From an uncultured Synechococcus sp. (GTDB lineage: Bacteria > Cyanobacteriota > Cyanobacteriia > PCC-6307 > Cyanobiaceae): a DNA stretch of 32,212 nt. The notes below the pieces were generated by a model that saw nothing but the letters and a program-made list of their open reading frames with translations, was not told where the DNA came from and did no database searches. A program made the position numbers and the translations under genes. Positions 1 through 9,366 of the stretch are shown one piece after another; the stretch's first letter is position 1, and every line of letters starts with the position of its first letter. The stretch lies in assembly GCA_949373155.1 (NCBI GenBank), contig CASICK010000020.1, positions 1 to 32,212 of the forward strand, in the 5' to 3' direction.

Positions 1-51
1 TTCCCGTTGTGCGCTGGTGATGCCGATGTCGATGGCGGACTGACTAGCCAT
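1..51 (-). CDS. Start of a probable Dps/ferritin-like protein (partial)
   Basis: An ATG at 51 reading leftward gives 17 codons (MASQSAIDIGITSAQRE) before the window ends, so this is only the N-terminus. The pattern of a short Ala/Ser-rich leader, then IGI, then a QRE helix start recalls cyanobacterial Dps-like proteins, which store iron and protect DNA, but 17 residues cannot prove it. It begins 30 bp downstream of the sigma-factor stop on the same strand, so the two may be co-transcribed. Seen: an open frame with a good ATG. Inferred: the family. Confidence 0.4.
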   Translation of the reverse strand, partial: MASQSAIDIGITSAQRE

Positions 52-81
52 GGTTGATCGGAATTGAAACGAGCGGTGGGT

Positions 82-1212
82 TTAAGAGTCCAGGGATTGG
101 ATGTAATCGCGGACCTTGCTTCGCCGCTGGGGCTGGCGCAGTTTCAACAGGGCCCGGGTTTCGATCTGACGCACCCGTTCGCGGGAGAGGTTCATGTCTT
201 CGCCGATTTGGGCGAGGGTTCGGGGGGTGTCGTCTTCGAGTCCAAAGCGACAGCGAATCACGGTGGCTTCCCTCGGGGTTAGCTCATCAAGCAAATGCTC
301 GAGATCGTCGTGGAGTGCATCGCGGGTAAGGGTTTGTTCTGGTGTGGCGTGTTCGTCTTCTAGAAGCTCTCCAAGTTGGGTGTCTTGATCACGGCCCACC
401 TTGGTTTCCAGGGAGACGGAACGGGGGACGCGAGCCAGGGTTTGACGCACCGTGTCTTCGCTGACGCTGAGCTCCCTGGCCAGATCTGACATCGAAGCGG
501 TGCGCCCCTCATTGCTGGCGATCTCTTGCTGTACACGCTTGATTCGGTTGAGCTTCTCGGTGATGTGGACGGGCAAGCGGATCGTTCGGCTTTGGGTGGC
601 GATCGCCCGAGTGATCCCTTGGCGAATCCACCAGTAGGAGTAGGTGCTGAAACGAAAGCCGCGGGTGGAATCGAATTTTTCGACCGCCCGTTCGAGTCCC
701 AAAGTGCCCTCTTGCACCAGATCCAGCAGTTCCATGCCTCGGTGCTGGTACTTCTTCGCGACGGCCACCACCAAGCGCAAATTGGCCTGGATCATCCGGT
801 CACGAGCTTTTCGCCCTTCACGGAGACGCCGCTGCAGGTCGCGGCTCTCGGAGTGAATCAGACCCGCCCAGGTTTCATACCCCTTGCTAATGGCCTCGTT
901 CAGTTCTTGCAGAGGCATCTCGGCGGCCCGTGCCCATTCCTGTCTTGTGGGCCAGTGAGAGAGATGGTTGGCCTCTCTCAACTGCAGTTCCTCAAGGCAC
1001 AGCAACCGTTCGATTGCAGGATGATCTTCGGCCAATTGACGTTCTTCGCGCTTCAGGCGCTCGTATTGCTGCACGAGGCGCGACAACACCACCTCGTCTT
1101 CCGCGGTGAGCAGGTCCACCCGACCGATGTCCTGCAGGTAGAGACGCAACAGGTCGTTGCCGCCGCTCCAGCGGATCGGGGTTGATCCCGTTGATGAGGA
1201 GCTGGCGGACAA
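82..1212 (-). CDS. Group-2 RNA polymerase sigma-70 factor (RpoD-like)
   Basis: This is a primary-like but non-essential type (group 2) sigma factor, which directs RNA polymerase to alternative promoters. It is 376 residues. Region 1.2 lies at about 19-50 (NDLLRLYLQDIGRV). Regions 2.1-2.4 lie at about 135-213, with DLVQEGTLGL and the promoter-melting segment FSTYSYWWIRQGITRAI. Region 3 lies at about 220-265, and the region 4 helix-turn-helix at about 333-360 (TLAQIGEDMNLSRERVRQIE). There is no large acidic region 1.1, which fits group 2 rather than the housekeeping sigma. The start is a TTG at 1212. No in-frame ATG or GTG lies between it and the upstream stop, and the next Met is residue 100, so TTG is the best choice. 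A HIP1 octamer lies inside the gene at 599-606. The family call is firm; which Sig paralogue it is cannot be told. Confidence 0.95.
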   Translation of the reverse strand: MSASSSSTGSTPIRWSGGNDLLRLYLQDIGRVDLLTAEDEVVLSRLVQQYERLKREERQLAEDHPAIERLLCLEELQLREANHLSHWPTRQEWARAAEMPLQELNEAISKGYETWAGLIHSESRDLQRRLREGRKARDRMIQANLRLVVAVAKKYQHRGMELLDLVQEGTLGLERAVEKFDSTRGFRFSTYSYWWIRQGITRAIATQSRTIRLPVHITEKLNRIKRVQQEIASNEGRTASMSDLARELSVSEDTVRQTLARVPRSVSLETKVGRDQDTQLGELLEDEHATPEQTLTRDALHDDLEHLLDELTPREATVIRCRFGLEDDTPRTLAQIGEDMNLSRERVRQIETRALLKLRQPQRRSKVRDYIQSLDS

Positions 1213-1305
1213 AGGACTGAGAATTCGATGAGATGTTTCAAGGGTCTCGGTTTAAGCCACTTGGTCTGCAGAAACGTTGGTTTCTGTTCGGGTTTCGCGC
1301 TGTGA

Positions 1306-3141
1306 CTAGTCAGTGTTCTCTGTCACGGGATCCACCCACGTGCTGGCGACATGCAGATCGTCGAGCTGGCGTGCGGAGACACCTGCGGGTGCAGCGGTCA
1401 TCAGGCAGCGTGCCTGCTGGGTTTTCGGGAACGCGATCGTGTCGCGGATCGAGTCCTCTCCAGCAAGCAGCATCACCATTCGGTCCACGCCAAAAGCCAG
1501 CCCACCGTGGGGAGGTGCCCCCATGTCGAGCGCATCGACCAAGAATCCGAATTGTTCTTGGGCTTCCTCCGGAGCAAGCCCGATGCTGTTCAGCACCTCT
1601 CGCTGCAGGGCGGAGTCGTGAATACGCAGGGAGCCCCCTCCTAGTTCCAAGCCGTTGAGAACTAGGTCATAGGCCTGGGCGCGAGCTGTGGGAAGGGTTT
1701 TGGCCCATTCCTCAGGCTTATCGCCCAGGTCGGTGGTATTTGGGGCGCAGAAGGGATGGTGCAGGGCTTCGAGCCGATTTTCGTCCTTGTTGAATTCGAA
1801 CATCGGGAAATCGACGACCCACAGAAAATTCCACTGATCGTTTTCCCTGTCGGGCTTTACGAGCCCCATTTCTTTGGCGAGGTACTGGCGCACGCGATCA
1901 AGGGCTTTGTTCACTGTTGCGGTGTCTCCAGCACCAAAGAGCAGAAGGGTTCCGGGTTGAGCCCCGGTGCGCTGCAGCAGGGTTTGCTTCTGCACGTCTG
2001 AGAGGTTGTCCTTGATGGCGCCGATGGTGTCGATTTCGCCGCCTTCACGCACCCGGATGAAGGCGAGGCCACCGGCTCCTGCCGCTTGGGCTTCGCTAAA
2101 CACGTCGCCACCGGGTTTGATGCGCACGTTGGACACAGCGTCATTGCCTCCGGCAACCGCAATGCACTTCACTGCGCCGCCGGACTTCACGGCTCCACTG
2201 AACACCTTGAAACCCATGTCTTTCACGATGTCGCTCACATTGGTGAGCTCCATGCCGTAACGAGTGTCGGGACGATCCGTGCCGTAGCGCTCCATCGCCT
2301 CGTGCCAGGTCAGACGTGGAAACGGCAGGGGCAGATCAATTCCCTTGACCGTTTTCCAAATCGCAGCAATCAGACGCTCATTGAGCTCGAGGATCTGCTC
2401 CTGGCCCATGAAGCTCATCTCCATGTCCAGTTGCGTGAACTCAGGCTGTCGATCTGCCCGCAGGTCCTCATCGCGGAAGCAGCGAGCCACTTGGTAGTAC
2501 CGCTCAATGCCTCCCACCATCAGCAGCTGCTTAAACAGCTGCGGGGACTGGGGAAGTGCGAACCATTCACCACCGCAGACGCGGCTTGGAAGGATGTAAT
2601 CCCTGGCGCCTTCTGGTGTTGAGCGGGTCAGTACCGGAGTTTCCACTTCGATAAAGCCTTCGTCTTCGAGGAATCGGCGCGCCGTTTGGATCGTTTTGGC
2701 ACGCAATCGCAGGTTGTCGCTCATGCGCTTGCGGCGCAGATCTAAAAAGCGGTGGCGGAGGCGCAGTTCTTCGCGCGTGTTTTCCTCGTCATGGACAGAC
2801 ACAGGAAACGGAAGCGTGCCTTTCACGCTGTTGAGCACGTGGATGCTGCTCGCCAAAACCTCCACCGCACCGGTGGCGAGGCGGTCATTTAGCGACTCAC
2901 CAGGACGGGCTCGCACTTTGCCCTGGACTTGCAAGACGGTTTCGCTACGCAAGTGTTCAGCGACGGCAAAGGCATCAGCGCCAAGGTCGGGATCCACGGT
3001 GATTTGAACCGTGCCGCTGCGGTCGCGCAGGTCAATAAAAATCACTCCGCCATGATCGCGGCGGCGATCCACCCAGCCGCAGAGCTGAACGGTTTCGTCG
3101 ATGTGCGTGTCGCGCAGGTCGCCGCATCCGTTGCTGCGCAT
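1306..3141 (-). CDS. aspS: Aspartyl-tRNA synthetase
   Basis: This class II aminoacyl-tRNA synthetase charges tRNA-Asp in the cytoplasm. The start at ATG 3141 gives 611 residues, usual for bacterial AspRS with a GAD insertion; an in-frame TTG at 3186 would add 15 unconserved residues. The N-terminal OB-fold anticodon-binding domain covers about 14-105. Class II motif 2 is [18 protein letters not shown] at 222-239. The GAD insertion covers about 290-430, and motif 3 ([13 protein letters not shown]) is near 545-560. His30 followed by GG matches the feature of non-discriminating AspRS enzymes that also charge tRNA-Asn for later amidation by GatCAB; that specificity is inferred. gcvT ends 75 bp upstream on the same strand. 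Confidence 0.97.
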   Translation of the reverse strand: MRSNGCGDLRDTHIDETVQLCGWVDRRRDHGGVIFIDLRDRSGTVQITVDPDLGADAFAVAEHLRSETVLQVQGKVRARPGESLNDRLATGAVEVLASSIHVLNSVKGTLPFPVSVHDEENTREELRLRHRFLDLRRKRMSDNLRLRAKTIQTARRFLEDEGFIEVETPVLTRSTPEGARDYILPSRVCGGEWFALPQSPQLFKQLLMVGGIERYYQVARCFRDEDLRADRQPEFTQLDMEMSFMGQEQILELNERLIAAIWKTVKGIDLPLPFPRLTWHEAMERYGTDRPDTRYGMELTNVSDIVKDMGFKVFSGAVKSGGAVKCIAVAGGNDAVSNVRIKPGGDVFSEAQAAGAGGLAFIRVREGGEIDTIGAIKDNLSDVQKQTLLQRTGAQPGTLLLFGAGDTATVNKALDRVRQYLAKEMGLVKPDRENDQWNFLWVVDFPMFEFNKDENRLEALHHPFCAPNTTDLGDKPEEWAKTLPTARAQAYDLVLNGLELGGGSLRIHDSALQREVLNSIGLAPEEAQEQFGFLVDALDMGAPPHGGLAFGVDRMVMLLAGEDSIRDTIAFPKTQQARCLMTAAPAGVSARQLDDLHVASTWVDPVTENTD

Positions 3142-3216
3142 GGGAGTTTCACTGGAGAGAGGCGAGTTTCCCACAGCCTGTGCCAAGAAGCCTGTGCCAA
3201 GCAGCCTGAGCCCCTC

Positions 3217-4326
3217 CTAAGAACGGCGATAGAAGGGACGCTTCACCACGGTGGCCGGTTGGAGCTGCCCGCGGATCTCCACACTGAGCTCTGTGCCGAG
3301 CTTGGCAAGGGCTGGTGGAAGGGAGGCGAGGGCAATGGGCTCTTCGAGAGTGGGGGACCAGCTGCCGCTTGTCACAACGCCCACGGTCGATCCGTTGTGG
3401 ATGACGGGGTAATCGTGGCGGGCAATCGAACGGCCTTGCAGTTTCAAGCCCACGAGACGCTTGGACGGTCCCTGTTCAGCGGCTTGCTCAAGGGCTTTCC
3501 GGCCGATGAAAGTGGCTGGCATTTCCAGATGCACCAGCCACCCCAAGCCCGCCTCAAAGGGGGTGGTGGCAGCGTCCATGTCTTGGCCGTAGAGATGCAT
3601 GGCTGCTTCCAGACGCAGAGTGTCGCGAGCGCCGAGGCCGCAGGGCGTCACACCCTCCTCGAGCAATTGCTTCCAAAGCTGCCTTCCGTCGTCTGCGTTG
3701 AGCAGCAGCTCCACGCCATCCTCTCCGGTGTAGCCAGTGCGTGCTGTGAACACTGGAGCTTGGAGTCCCTGAATGTTGAGACTGCAGTGGCCGAAGCGCG
3801 GCAGTTCGCTGAGGTTGCTGCCACTCAATCGCTCCATAAGGCCGATTGCCTTTGGCCCTTGGAGAGCGAGCAACACGCCATCCTTCTTTTCGTCAAGGAC
3901 CTGCAGATCAGTTCCCTCAAGATGTTGGCGAATCCAGGCGGTATCAGTTTCTGCGCAAGCTGCATTGATCACAACCAGCAAGGTTTCGTGTCTCGCGTTC
4001 AGCAGCGATGGCCCGAGGTCATAAATGATTAAGTCATCAATGATTCCGCCTTGTTCATTCAGCAAGACCGAATAGCAGGCTTGGCCAGGGCCGATTCGGT
4101 GCAGATCACTCGGAACAAGATGTTGCAAAGCATCTTTGGGATTGGCACCTTCAATCCGCAGAACTCCCATGTGGGAGATATCAAACATGCCGCTGTCGCT
4201 GCGTACGGCCTTGTGTTCAGCCATGAGCCCTGAAAACTGAACGGGCATTTCCCATCCAGCGAAGGACACCATTCGACCTCCGGCCGCGATGCAGAGGTCA
4301 TGGAGCGGTGTGAGGTTCTGGTCCAT
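3217..4326 (-). CDS. gcvT: Glycine cleavage system T protein (aminomethyltransferase)
   Basis: The T protein moves the methylene group from the aminomethyl-lipoyl H protein to tetrahydrofolate, releasing ammonia. In cyanobacteria this serves photorespiratory glycine breakdown. The ATG at 4326 gives 369 residues, normal for the family; an in-frame TTG at 4347 would add seven residues. Visible motifs are FAGWEMPVQF at about 22-31, GGIIDDL at 93-99 holding the conserved folate-site aspartate, GYTGEDGVEL at 198-207, GLGARDTLRLEA at 230-241 and YGQDMD at 246-251. The P and H protein genes are not in the window. It lies directly upstream of aspS on the same strand. Confidence 0.97.
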   Translation of the reverse strand: MDQNLTPLHDLCIAAGGRMVSFAGWEMPVQFSGLMAEHKAVRSDSGMFDISHMGVLRIEGANPKDALQHLVPSDLHRIGPGQACYSVLLNEQGGIIDDLIIYDLGPSLLNARHETLLVVINAACAETDTAWIRQHLEGTDLQVLDEKKDGVLLALQGPKAIGLMERLSGSNLSELPRFGHCSLNIQGLQAPVFTARTGYTGEDGVELLLNADDGRQLWKQLLEEGVTPCGLGARDTLRLEAAMHLYGQDMDAATTPFEAGLGWLVHLEMPATFIGRKALEQAAEQGPSKRLVGLKLQGRSIARHDYPVIHNGSTVGVVTSGSWSPTLEEPIALASLPPALAKLGTELSVEIRGQLQPATVVKRPFYRRS

Positions 4327-4352
4327 GACCGAGGCGCTAGCGCTCAAATCCT

Positions 4353-4739
4353 ATGAACCAATTTGCGCGTGCATTGGAATCAATTCTGGAATTGGAAGCA
4401 AAGCAGCAGATTGCTCTGGCTTTGTGGTCCGCTTTGACAAGCGTCCTTAGCGTGTGTTCACGTTTCAGCAGGTGTGATGTGACTCAGTCAAGTTGCCAAT
4501 CCTGCGTGCATTGCACACCCCCTGCAGCAACTGGATCTGGCTGGTGTCGCTTACGACGACTCTCCGTTCATGCGGAGTTGGCGAACCAGGTGTTCTGTCA
4601 CCACTGGACGAGTCGTCCACCATCTCTTCCTGAGTTCAATCTTCAGGAGCCTTTGCTGATCCCCTTGGATCGTCAGTTGGATTTTTGTGATTCGATGCAA
4701 GCATCTGATCAGGACTCTGAATTAACAGTTCGACTGTGA
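4353..4739 (+). CDS. Hypothetical 128-residue cysteine-rich protein, uncertain
   Basis: An open frame begins 26 bp from the divergent gcvT start and fills most of the gap before speB. The first 35 residues are helix-like and Leu/Ala-rich. Next is a stretch with cysteines at about 35, 41, 48, 51 and 54, then a proline-containing tail (RPPSLPEF) ending in an acidic segment. I recognise no family. No strong ribosome binding site is visible, and the composition after residue 35 is unusual, so this may be a frameshifted gene or a chance frame. It is listed because it is the longest frame in the interval. Confidence 0.35.
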   Translation: MNQFARALESILELEAKQQIALALWSALTSVLSVCSRFSRCDVTQSSCQSCVHCTPPAATGSGWCRLRRLSVHAELANQVFCHHWTSRPPSLPEFNLQEPLLIPLDRQLDFCDSMQASDQDSELTVRL

Positions 4740-4870
4740 CTGTTGATTCAAATGAGTTTTGATCTTGTTTGATTCTTCGTTGAGGTCTTGGGGCTAAGGA
4801 TGAACAAACGCCAACGATTTGAGGGTCGTTGATGTCATGTTTTGAGCAGTCATTTGATTGATTGAGCGAC

Positions 4871-5752
4871 CTATCGAGCCATCAACAGCAGCAGGCTTCG
4901 TGTGACTTTGGCAGCTAAAACGCTACTGATCCCACTTGGATCGAGTTGGGGGGCGAGTTCCACCACGTCTGCGCCCATCAGGCGGTGATGGCGTAGCTCG
5001 TTGATCACAGCTGCGAAATCGTTCCAGATAAATCCACCTGGTTCTGGGGTCCCTGTCCCTGGCATCACAGCAGGGTCAAACCAGTCGAGATCCACCGTGA
5101 GGTAGATCGGTCTTCCCCTGAGCGTGCTCATGCGATTCGGGATGTCTTGAACTGAGATCAGGCGTTCACTGTGACGGAGCTCTTTGAATTCATCAGAGGT
5201 GCCGCTGCGGATCGCAATCTGCATGAGCTCTTGGCTGGGAAGCACCTCCAAACAGCGGCGCATGGCGCAGGCATGGCTGTGACGGGCTCCAAGCCACTCA
5301 TGCCGTAAGTCGGCATGGGCATCGAGTTGCACAAGCACGAGATCGGGGTGTTGTTTCGCTACAGCGGCAACCGCTCCAGAACTGATGGAATGTTCACCGC
5401 CAAGCATCAGTGGCTTCATGCCTGCAGCAAGCACTGTGCTGGTGGCATCGCGCACGGCATCTACAACGGGCTCCGGATCGCCGTAGGGAATCTCAACGGC
5501 TCCAATGTCGGCGTAAGCGAGGTCTTCGAGGTCTTGATCCAGCTGGGGGCAGTAGGTCTCAAGACCTGTGCTCACCTCACGAATCGCGGCTGGACCAAAT
5601 CGGGTGCCAGGGCGGAATGAGGTGGTGCCGTCGTAGGGAACGCCAAATAAGGCCACGCGGCATCCCTCTGGATTGCGCCGTGCTCCCATGAAAATCGCAC
5701 CCTCATCGTCAAACAGGCTCTGATCAATCGGGGAGATTGTGGGATTGGTCAT
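4871..5752 (-). CDS. speB: Agmatinase (ureohydrolase family)
   Basis: Agmatinase hydrolyses agmatine to putrescine and urea in polyamine synthesis, using a Mn2+ pair. It has 293 residues. The expected metal ligands are all present: His121 in GGEHS, Asp144/His146/Asp148 in DAHADLR, and Asp221/Asp223 in [21 protein letters not shown] close relative in the family, such as arginase or guanidinobutyrase, cannot be excluded by sequence alone. Linkage to spermidine synthase favours agmatinase. Its ATG (5752) overlaps the speE stop in the form ATGA (5749-5752), so the two are probably translationally coupled with speE first. Confidence 0.93.
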   Translation of the reverse strand: MTNPTISPIDQSLFDDEGAIFMGARRNPEGCRVALFGVPYDGTTSFRPGTRFGPAAIREVSTGLETYCPQLDQDLEDLAYADIGAVEIPYGDPEPVVDAVRDATSTVLAAGMKPLMLGGEHSISSGAVAAVAKQHPDLVLVQLDAHADLRHEWLGARHSHACAMRRCLEVLPSQELMQIAIRSGTSDEFKELRHSERLISVQDIPNRMSTLRGRPIYLTVDLDWFDPAVMPGTGTPEPGGFIWNDFAAVINELRHHRLMGADVVELAPQLDPSGISSVLAAKVTRSLLLLMAR

Positions 5753-6612
5753 CGATTCAGTTCCCGTTCAATGAAGGCTGGAATGGTGTTGAAGGCTCCT
5801 TGCTGCCAGCGGGGACTCCAGATCGCACACCCTTCGGCCACTGCAGCGGCGCGTTCGCTTTGAACGGTGAGATAGCGAGGAGCATCCTTCGCGGCAAAGG
5901 TCCAGCTCCACCAGCCACTTGGATACATCGGGACCCAGCCGTAGAGAGGATCTGCGTGGCCAAACAGCTCGCGAATGAGCTTCACCATGTCGATGTGCAC
6001 TTGGCGGAAGGCTTCGGGTGATTCGCTTTGGGTGGCAAACACCCCCCCCGGCTTGAGGATGCGGCAACAGTTGCGGAAGAAGGCACGGTTGAACAGGCCT
6101 TCGGCAGGCCCTGTGGGGTCGGATCCATCCACTAAAACAACGTCGTAAGAGTCGTCTTCGGCTTCAGCGGCCCAGGCGATTCCATCACCTACATGCAGGT
6201 GAAAGCGAGGGTCGTTCCAGCACCCGTCTCCGATCGAAGGCAGGTGTTCTTGGCTGAGCTCCACAACCCGGCGGTCGATCTCCACCAGGTCGAGGTGTTT
6301 CACCCCTGGGTGGCGCAGGCATTCGCGGGCGGTTCCGCCATCACCGCCGCCGATCACCAGCACGCGTTCGATGGCCTCGGCCGTGCAGAGCGCAGGATGT
6401 ACTAATGATTCGTGGTAGTGGCGTTCCTGGTGTTCTGCCGTCATCCAGCAGCCGTCTAACAGCAGTCCTTTCCCGTAGCGCTGGCTATCGATCACGGTGA
6501 TGCGTTGAAACGGGCTGGTCTCCTCAAGCAGCACGCGACCCTCCAGGCCGTAGCGCACGCCGTTGTGGTGCTCATCGATCCAGTTGCCACTGGTTTCAGG
6601 TGCAGTGCTCAT
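5749..6612 (-). CDS. speE: Spermidine synthase (polyamine aminopropyltransferase)
   Basis: This enzyme transfers an aminopropyl group from decarboxylated S-adenosylmethionine to putrescine, giving spermidine. It has 287 residues with a short N-terminal beta domain, then a Rossmann methyltransferase-like fold: [11 protein letters not shown] at about 88-98, LVEID at about 109-113 for nucleoside binding, and [14 protein letters not shown] at about 161-174 holding the catalytic-site aspartates. The start is ATG 6612, with a 120-bp gap to the divergent arfB. It is first in a two-gene unit with speB, so the product of the second enzyme (putrescine) feeds the first. Confidence 0.96.
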   Translation of the reverse strand: MSTAPETSGNWIDEHHNGVRYGLEGRVLLEETSPFQRITVIDSQRYGKGLLLDGCWMTAEHQERHYHESLVHPALCTAEAIERVLVIGGGDGGTARECLRHPGVKHLDLVEIDRRVVELSQEHLPSIGDGCWNDPRFHLHVGDGIAWAAEAEDDSYDVVLVDGSDPTGPAEGLFNRAFFRNCCRILKPGGVFATQSESPEAFRQVHIDMVKLIRELFGHADPLYGWVPMYPSGWWSWTFAAKDAPRYLTVQSERAAAVAEGCAIWSPRWQQGAFNTIPAFIERELNR

Positions 6613-6732
6613 GGCGGGGAGCTGGACGTTTGCTTCATCCAGCTAAAACCAGCACGGGTTGGATGGTGTGATGCCAAGGTCAAGGGTGTCAGTCGCGTTC
6701 AGCGATGGATGCACTGAAGGAGTGCTGGATCG

Positions 6733-7167
6733 ATGCCCCAGGATCTCACCGTGAATGCTCGACTGGTGATCCCCTCGAGGGAGCTTCAATGGCGGTTTTC
6801 CCGCGCCTCAGGTCCTGGAGGGCAGGGCGTTAACACCACGGATTCTCGGGTGGAGCTGGTGTTCGATCTCGCCAATTCGGCGGTGCTGGGCCCCTTTCGG
6901 CGACAACGGTTGATGGAGGTGCTGGCATCGCGATTAGCAGATGGCTGCGTGCGTGTAGTGGCTGCAGAGGAGCGCTCTCAGTGGCAAAACCGCCAGCGAG
7001 CGATGGCTCGGCTGGCTGATTTGTTGCGAGAAGGTTTGAAGCCACCGCCTCCACAGCGCCGAGCTACGCGTCCAGGTCGAGGTGCCGTGAAGCGACGCCT
7101 TGAGGCCAAGGGGCGTCGCAGTCAGATCAAAAAAAATCGCCAACAGCGTCCGTCATTGGACGATTGA
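6733..7167 (+). CDS. arfB: Alternative ribosome-rescue factor ArfB (YaeJ/ICT1-type peptidyl-tRNA hydrolase)
   Basis: ArfB enters the empty A site of ribosomes stalled at mRNA ends and hydrolyses the peptidyl-tRNA. It has 144 residues. The release-factor-type domain at the N-terminus carries GPGGQGVNTTDSRVEL, with the catalytic GGQ at 29-31. The C-terminal tail, from about 105, is rich in Arg and Lys (for example KRRLEAKGRRSQIKKNRQQR), as expected for the mRNA-channel tail of ArfB. The size excludes a full release factor. It converges on mazG with a 22-bp gap. Confidence 0.93.
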   Translation: MPQDLTVNARLVIPSRELQWRFSRASGPGGQGVNTTDSRVELVFDLANSAVLGPFRRQRLMEVLASRLADGCVRVVAAEERSQWQNRQRAMARLADLLREGLKPPPPQRRATRPGRGAVKRRLEAKGRRSQIKKNRQQRPSLDD

Positions 7168-7189
7168 ACGCGGGGGAGCTTGGCCACCC

Positions 7190-8032
7190 TCAGGGATGGT
7201 TGTTGCGAGCTACTGGGTTGGAGGCTTGTTCGGCACGGATTGCCAGCTTTGCTTGCTGCCACGACATTTCCAGCTCATTGATGCTGCGTTCTTGGAGGTC
7301 TCCCCCCAGAGCGGCTTCCACGCGAGAGAAGCGATCGAGAAAACGTTGGTTGGTCCCTGCGAGGCCTTCTTCCGGCTGGATGTCACACCATCGAGCAACA
7401 TTCACAAGTGTGAACAGCAGGTCTCCGAGCTCTTCCTGAGCGTGCTTTGGATCACCGGAGGACACCGCTTCCTTGAGCTCATCCAGCTCCTCATGCACTT
7501 TGTCCCAAACCCCTTGCATGTCATCCCACTCAAACCCTGCTTTGGCGGCTTTGCGCGAGATGGTCATGGCTCCAGCCAAAGCTGGTTGTCCGCGAACTTT
7601 CCTGGTGAGTTGATCACTCAATGGGCTTGTTGATTCGGAGGGACTCTCGCCCCGCTCGGCTTGTTCAGCGGCTTTAATTGCGTCCCAATTCGCGGAGACT
7701 GTTTCGCTGTCATGGGCTTCTGCAGTTCCAAAGACATGTGGATGTCGGCGAATCAACTTCTCAGTGATTCCAAGAGCAATCGCGTCGAGATCGAAGCGTT
7801 GTTGTTCTTGAGCGAGTTGGGCGTGCAGCACGACTTGCAGGAGCAGATCGCCTAGCTCTTCTTTGAGGTGTCGATCATCGCCATGGCGGATCGCGTCTAC
7901 GACTTCGTGAGCTTCTTCCAAGACGTAAGGCACCAAGGTCTGATGCGTTTGCTTGAGGTCCCAAGGGCAACCGTGGTTGGGATCGCGCAATTGCGCGATC
8001 ACCTCGACCAGATCGTGCATGGCGTCGCTCAT
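7190..8032 (-). CDS. mazG: Nucleoside triphosphate pyrophosphohydrolase MazG
   Basis: MazG hydrolyses (d)NTPs to NMP and pyrophosphate, cleaning damaged nucleotides and influencing ppGpp levels. It has 280 residues with two MazG repeats. The first shows CPWDLKQTHQTL, EEAHEVVDAI and EELGDLLLQ at about 22-67. The second shows EELDELKEAV and EELGDLLFTLVNVARW at about 180-220, with the EExxE...ExxD Mg2+ ligands. The start is ATG 8032; an ATG four codons further in is also possible. The codons for VIAQLRD contain a perfect 20-bp palindrome at 7981-8000. It ends 22 bp from arfB in convergent orientation. Confidence 0.95.
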   Translation of the reverse strand: MSDAMHDLVEVIAQLRDPNHGCPWDLKQTHQTLVPYVLEEAHEVVDAIRHGDDRHLKEELGDLLLQVVLHAQLAQEQQRFDLDAIALGITEKLIRRHPHVFGTAEAHDSETVSANWDAIKAAEQAERGESPSESTSPLSDQLTRKVRGQPALAGAMTISRKAAKAGFEWDDMQGVWDKVHEELDELKEAVSSGDPKHAQEELGDLLFTLVNVARWCDIQPEEGLAGTNQRFLDRFSRVEAALGGDLQERSINELEMSWQQAKLAIRAEQASNPVARNNHP

Positions 8033-8096
8033 GGGGGCAGGTCGAGGAGTCTTTAAGTGTCGGTGCTAATCAACCCTTCCCGAGCTCGGGATTGCA

Positions 8097-8609
8097 TCAA
8101 CGACGACGTCTTCGCTTGCGAAGCAGTTGAAGTTTGATCGGCAGTCTTGGCATGGGGTCACCGTCCTGAATCAGATGCAGCCAAGCGCTCGCTTCAAGGC
8201 CAATCAGCACGACCAGAACGGAGTTTGATGATTCGTTCCATGTCTGTTGCAGCCAGCTCTCCCATTGCTCTGGCGTAGGGGTTCCCCAAGGGCTACCTAG
8301 CCAGCTAACGGTTGCCACGAAAAAGCTGAGATAGATGATCCGAGTGGCCGTTCCTAGAAAAGGGCTGTGCGACAACATCGAGCGGTGTCGGATCAGGCGT
8401 TGGTAGGGCCACCACAGCCAGCGCAGCACACCCCAACGTTGATAGGGCCTGGAATTAATATCGAGATCAGGTGAAAGAAAGAGTCCGCCGAACAAAAAGG
8501 CCAGTCCACTGCAGGAAGCACCGCTGATCCCCAGCCATGGCCACCAAATGACCCCATAGAGCAAAGCCAGCACACAGGTGGCTCGATCGTGCTCCCGGCC
8601 GGAAGCCAT
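8097..8609 (-). CDS. DUF2227 putative metal-binding membrane protein
   Basis: A 170-residue protein with three or four hydrophobic segments and spaced His/Asp residues: HD at 7-8, SPDLD at 46-50, RHRSMLSHSP with His75 and His81, and HLIQDGD near the C-terminus. These match the metal-binding pattern of DUF2227, which is related to YdjM-type membrane hydrolases. ATG 8609 (MASGREHDRA) was chosen because family members open with a short SGR.HD segment; a GTG at 8645 would add 12 residues. It ends in a run of arginines and lies 64 bp upstream of mazG on the same strand. The function is unknown. Confidence 0.8.
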   Translation of the reverse strand: MASGREHDRATCVLALLYGVIWWPWLGISGASCSGLAFLFGGLFLSPDLDINSRPYQRWGVLRWLWWPYQRLIRHRSMLSHSPFLGTATRIIYLSFFVATVSWLGSPWGTPTPEQWESWLQQTWNESSNSVLVVLIGLEASAWLHLIQDGDPMPRLPIKLQLLRKRRRRR

Positions 8610-8668
8610 CCTTGTTGAAGCACTGTGTTGGACATAGCCTGACACCTTCAGGCAGAATCCCTGTGCAA

Positions 8669-8740
<72 letters not shown>

Positions 8741-8995
8741 TTTCGGCTCACCCTCAATAGCCCAGTAGCACACGGCTTTTTGACGCTTTGGAGAAGGGTG
8801 ATGCCCGTTTATGTGTTGCTTGCGGGAGGTTGCGGCGGCACAGCCTGATGTGCGCTGAATGCGTTTGCCTTTGGTACAGAAGGGGAATGAGGGCTGTCGT
8901 TACCCCATGCTTTGAACTTGATTGGCTTTGAGTAGAAATGACTACCAATCGAATCTTGATAGTTCTTTACATTCGTTTGGAGATACCGCTGCGCC

Positions 8996-9154
8996 ATGAG
9001 TTTGCCTCTCCACTTTCAATTCGAGAAGCTTCAGCTTCAGGGGGCTATCCAGCAAGCCAGTGACCTGGATGAGCTCAAAGAAGTTGCTGGACAGCTTTTA
9101 GACCTTTACTTCATGCAAAAGGCTGCCACTGCACGCGTGATTTCAGAAAAATAG
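8996..9154 (+). CDS. Small protein, 52 residues, unknown function
   Basis: ATG 8996 to TAG 9152-9154. The protein opens MSLPLHFQFEKLQLQGAI, then has a DLDELKEVAGQLLDLYF helix and a QKAATARVI end. It predicts as two amphipathic helices joined by a turn, without cysteines or membrane segments. The layout loosely recalls NblA-type two-helix proteins that promote phycobilisome breakdown, but I cannot show homology. It is followed 11 bp later by another short gene on the same strand, suggesting an operon. Regular helix pattern and clean spacing support it as real. Confidence 0.65.
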   Translation: MSLPLHFQFEKLQLQGAIQQASDLDELKEVAGQLLDLYFMQKAATARVISEK

Positions 9155-9165
9155 CGAGTTATCTA

Positions 9166-9366
9166 ATGTCACAAGATTATTCTGAAGAAATCGTCGCCAC
9201 CGTTCACTTGAGCCATGAGGCATTGCGATTAGCGTACAAAACAACATGTGACGCGCTTCGTAATTGGCCTGGTGGTGATCCTCTCGAACAACAGTTTCTA
9301 GCTGAAAGTAAAGATCAGCTCTTCAGATGTTTGCTTGAGCAGTCGTTTGAGCTTGAAGCTGGATAA
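9166..9366 (+). CDS. Small hypothetical protein, 66 residues
   Basis: ATG 9166 follows the previous stop by 11 bp. The protein (MSQDYSEEIVATVHLSHEAL...) is acidic and predicted mainly helical, with two cysteines and the segment LRNWPGGDPLEQQFLAESKD in its middle. No membrane segment or known motif is visible. Its placement suggests co-transcription with the 52-residue gene before it. I do not recognise a family. Confidence 0.6.
   Translation: MSQDYSEEIVATVHLSHEALRLAYKTTCDALRNWPGGDPLEQQFLAESKDQLFRCLLEQSFELEAG

Noticed and set aside
2929..4032. 367-codon plus-strand frame across aspS and gcvT
   Set aside because: It crosses the ends of two certain minus-strand genes and has no recognisable domain.
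8078..8091. 14-bp palindrome TCCCGAGCTCGGGA after the DUF2227 gene
   Set aside because: A possible hairpin but no T-tract on the relevant strand, so not called a terminator.
8809..8997. 62-codon minus-strand frame sharing CATG with the start of the 52-residue gene
   Set aside because: Proline-rich tail without a family; its start codon coincides with the opposite gene's ATG, and no ribosome binding site is seen. Cannot be excluded, but not supported.
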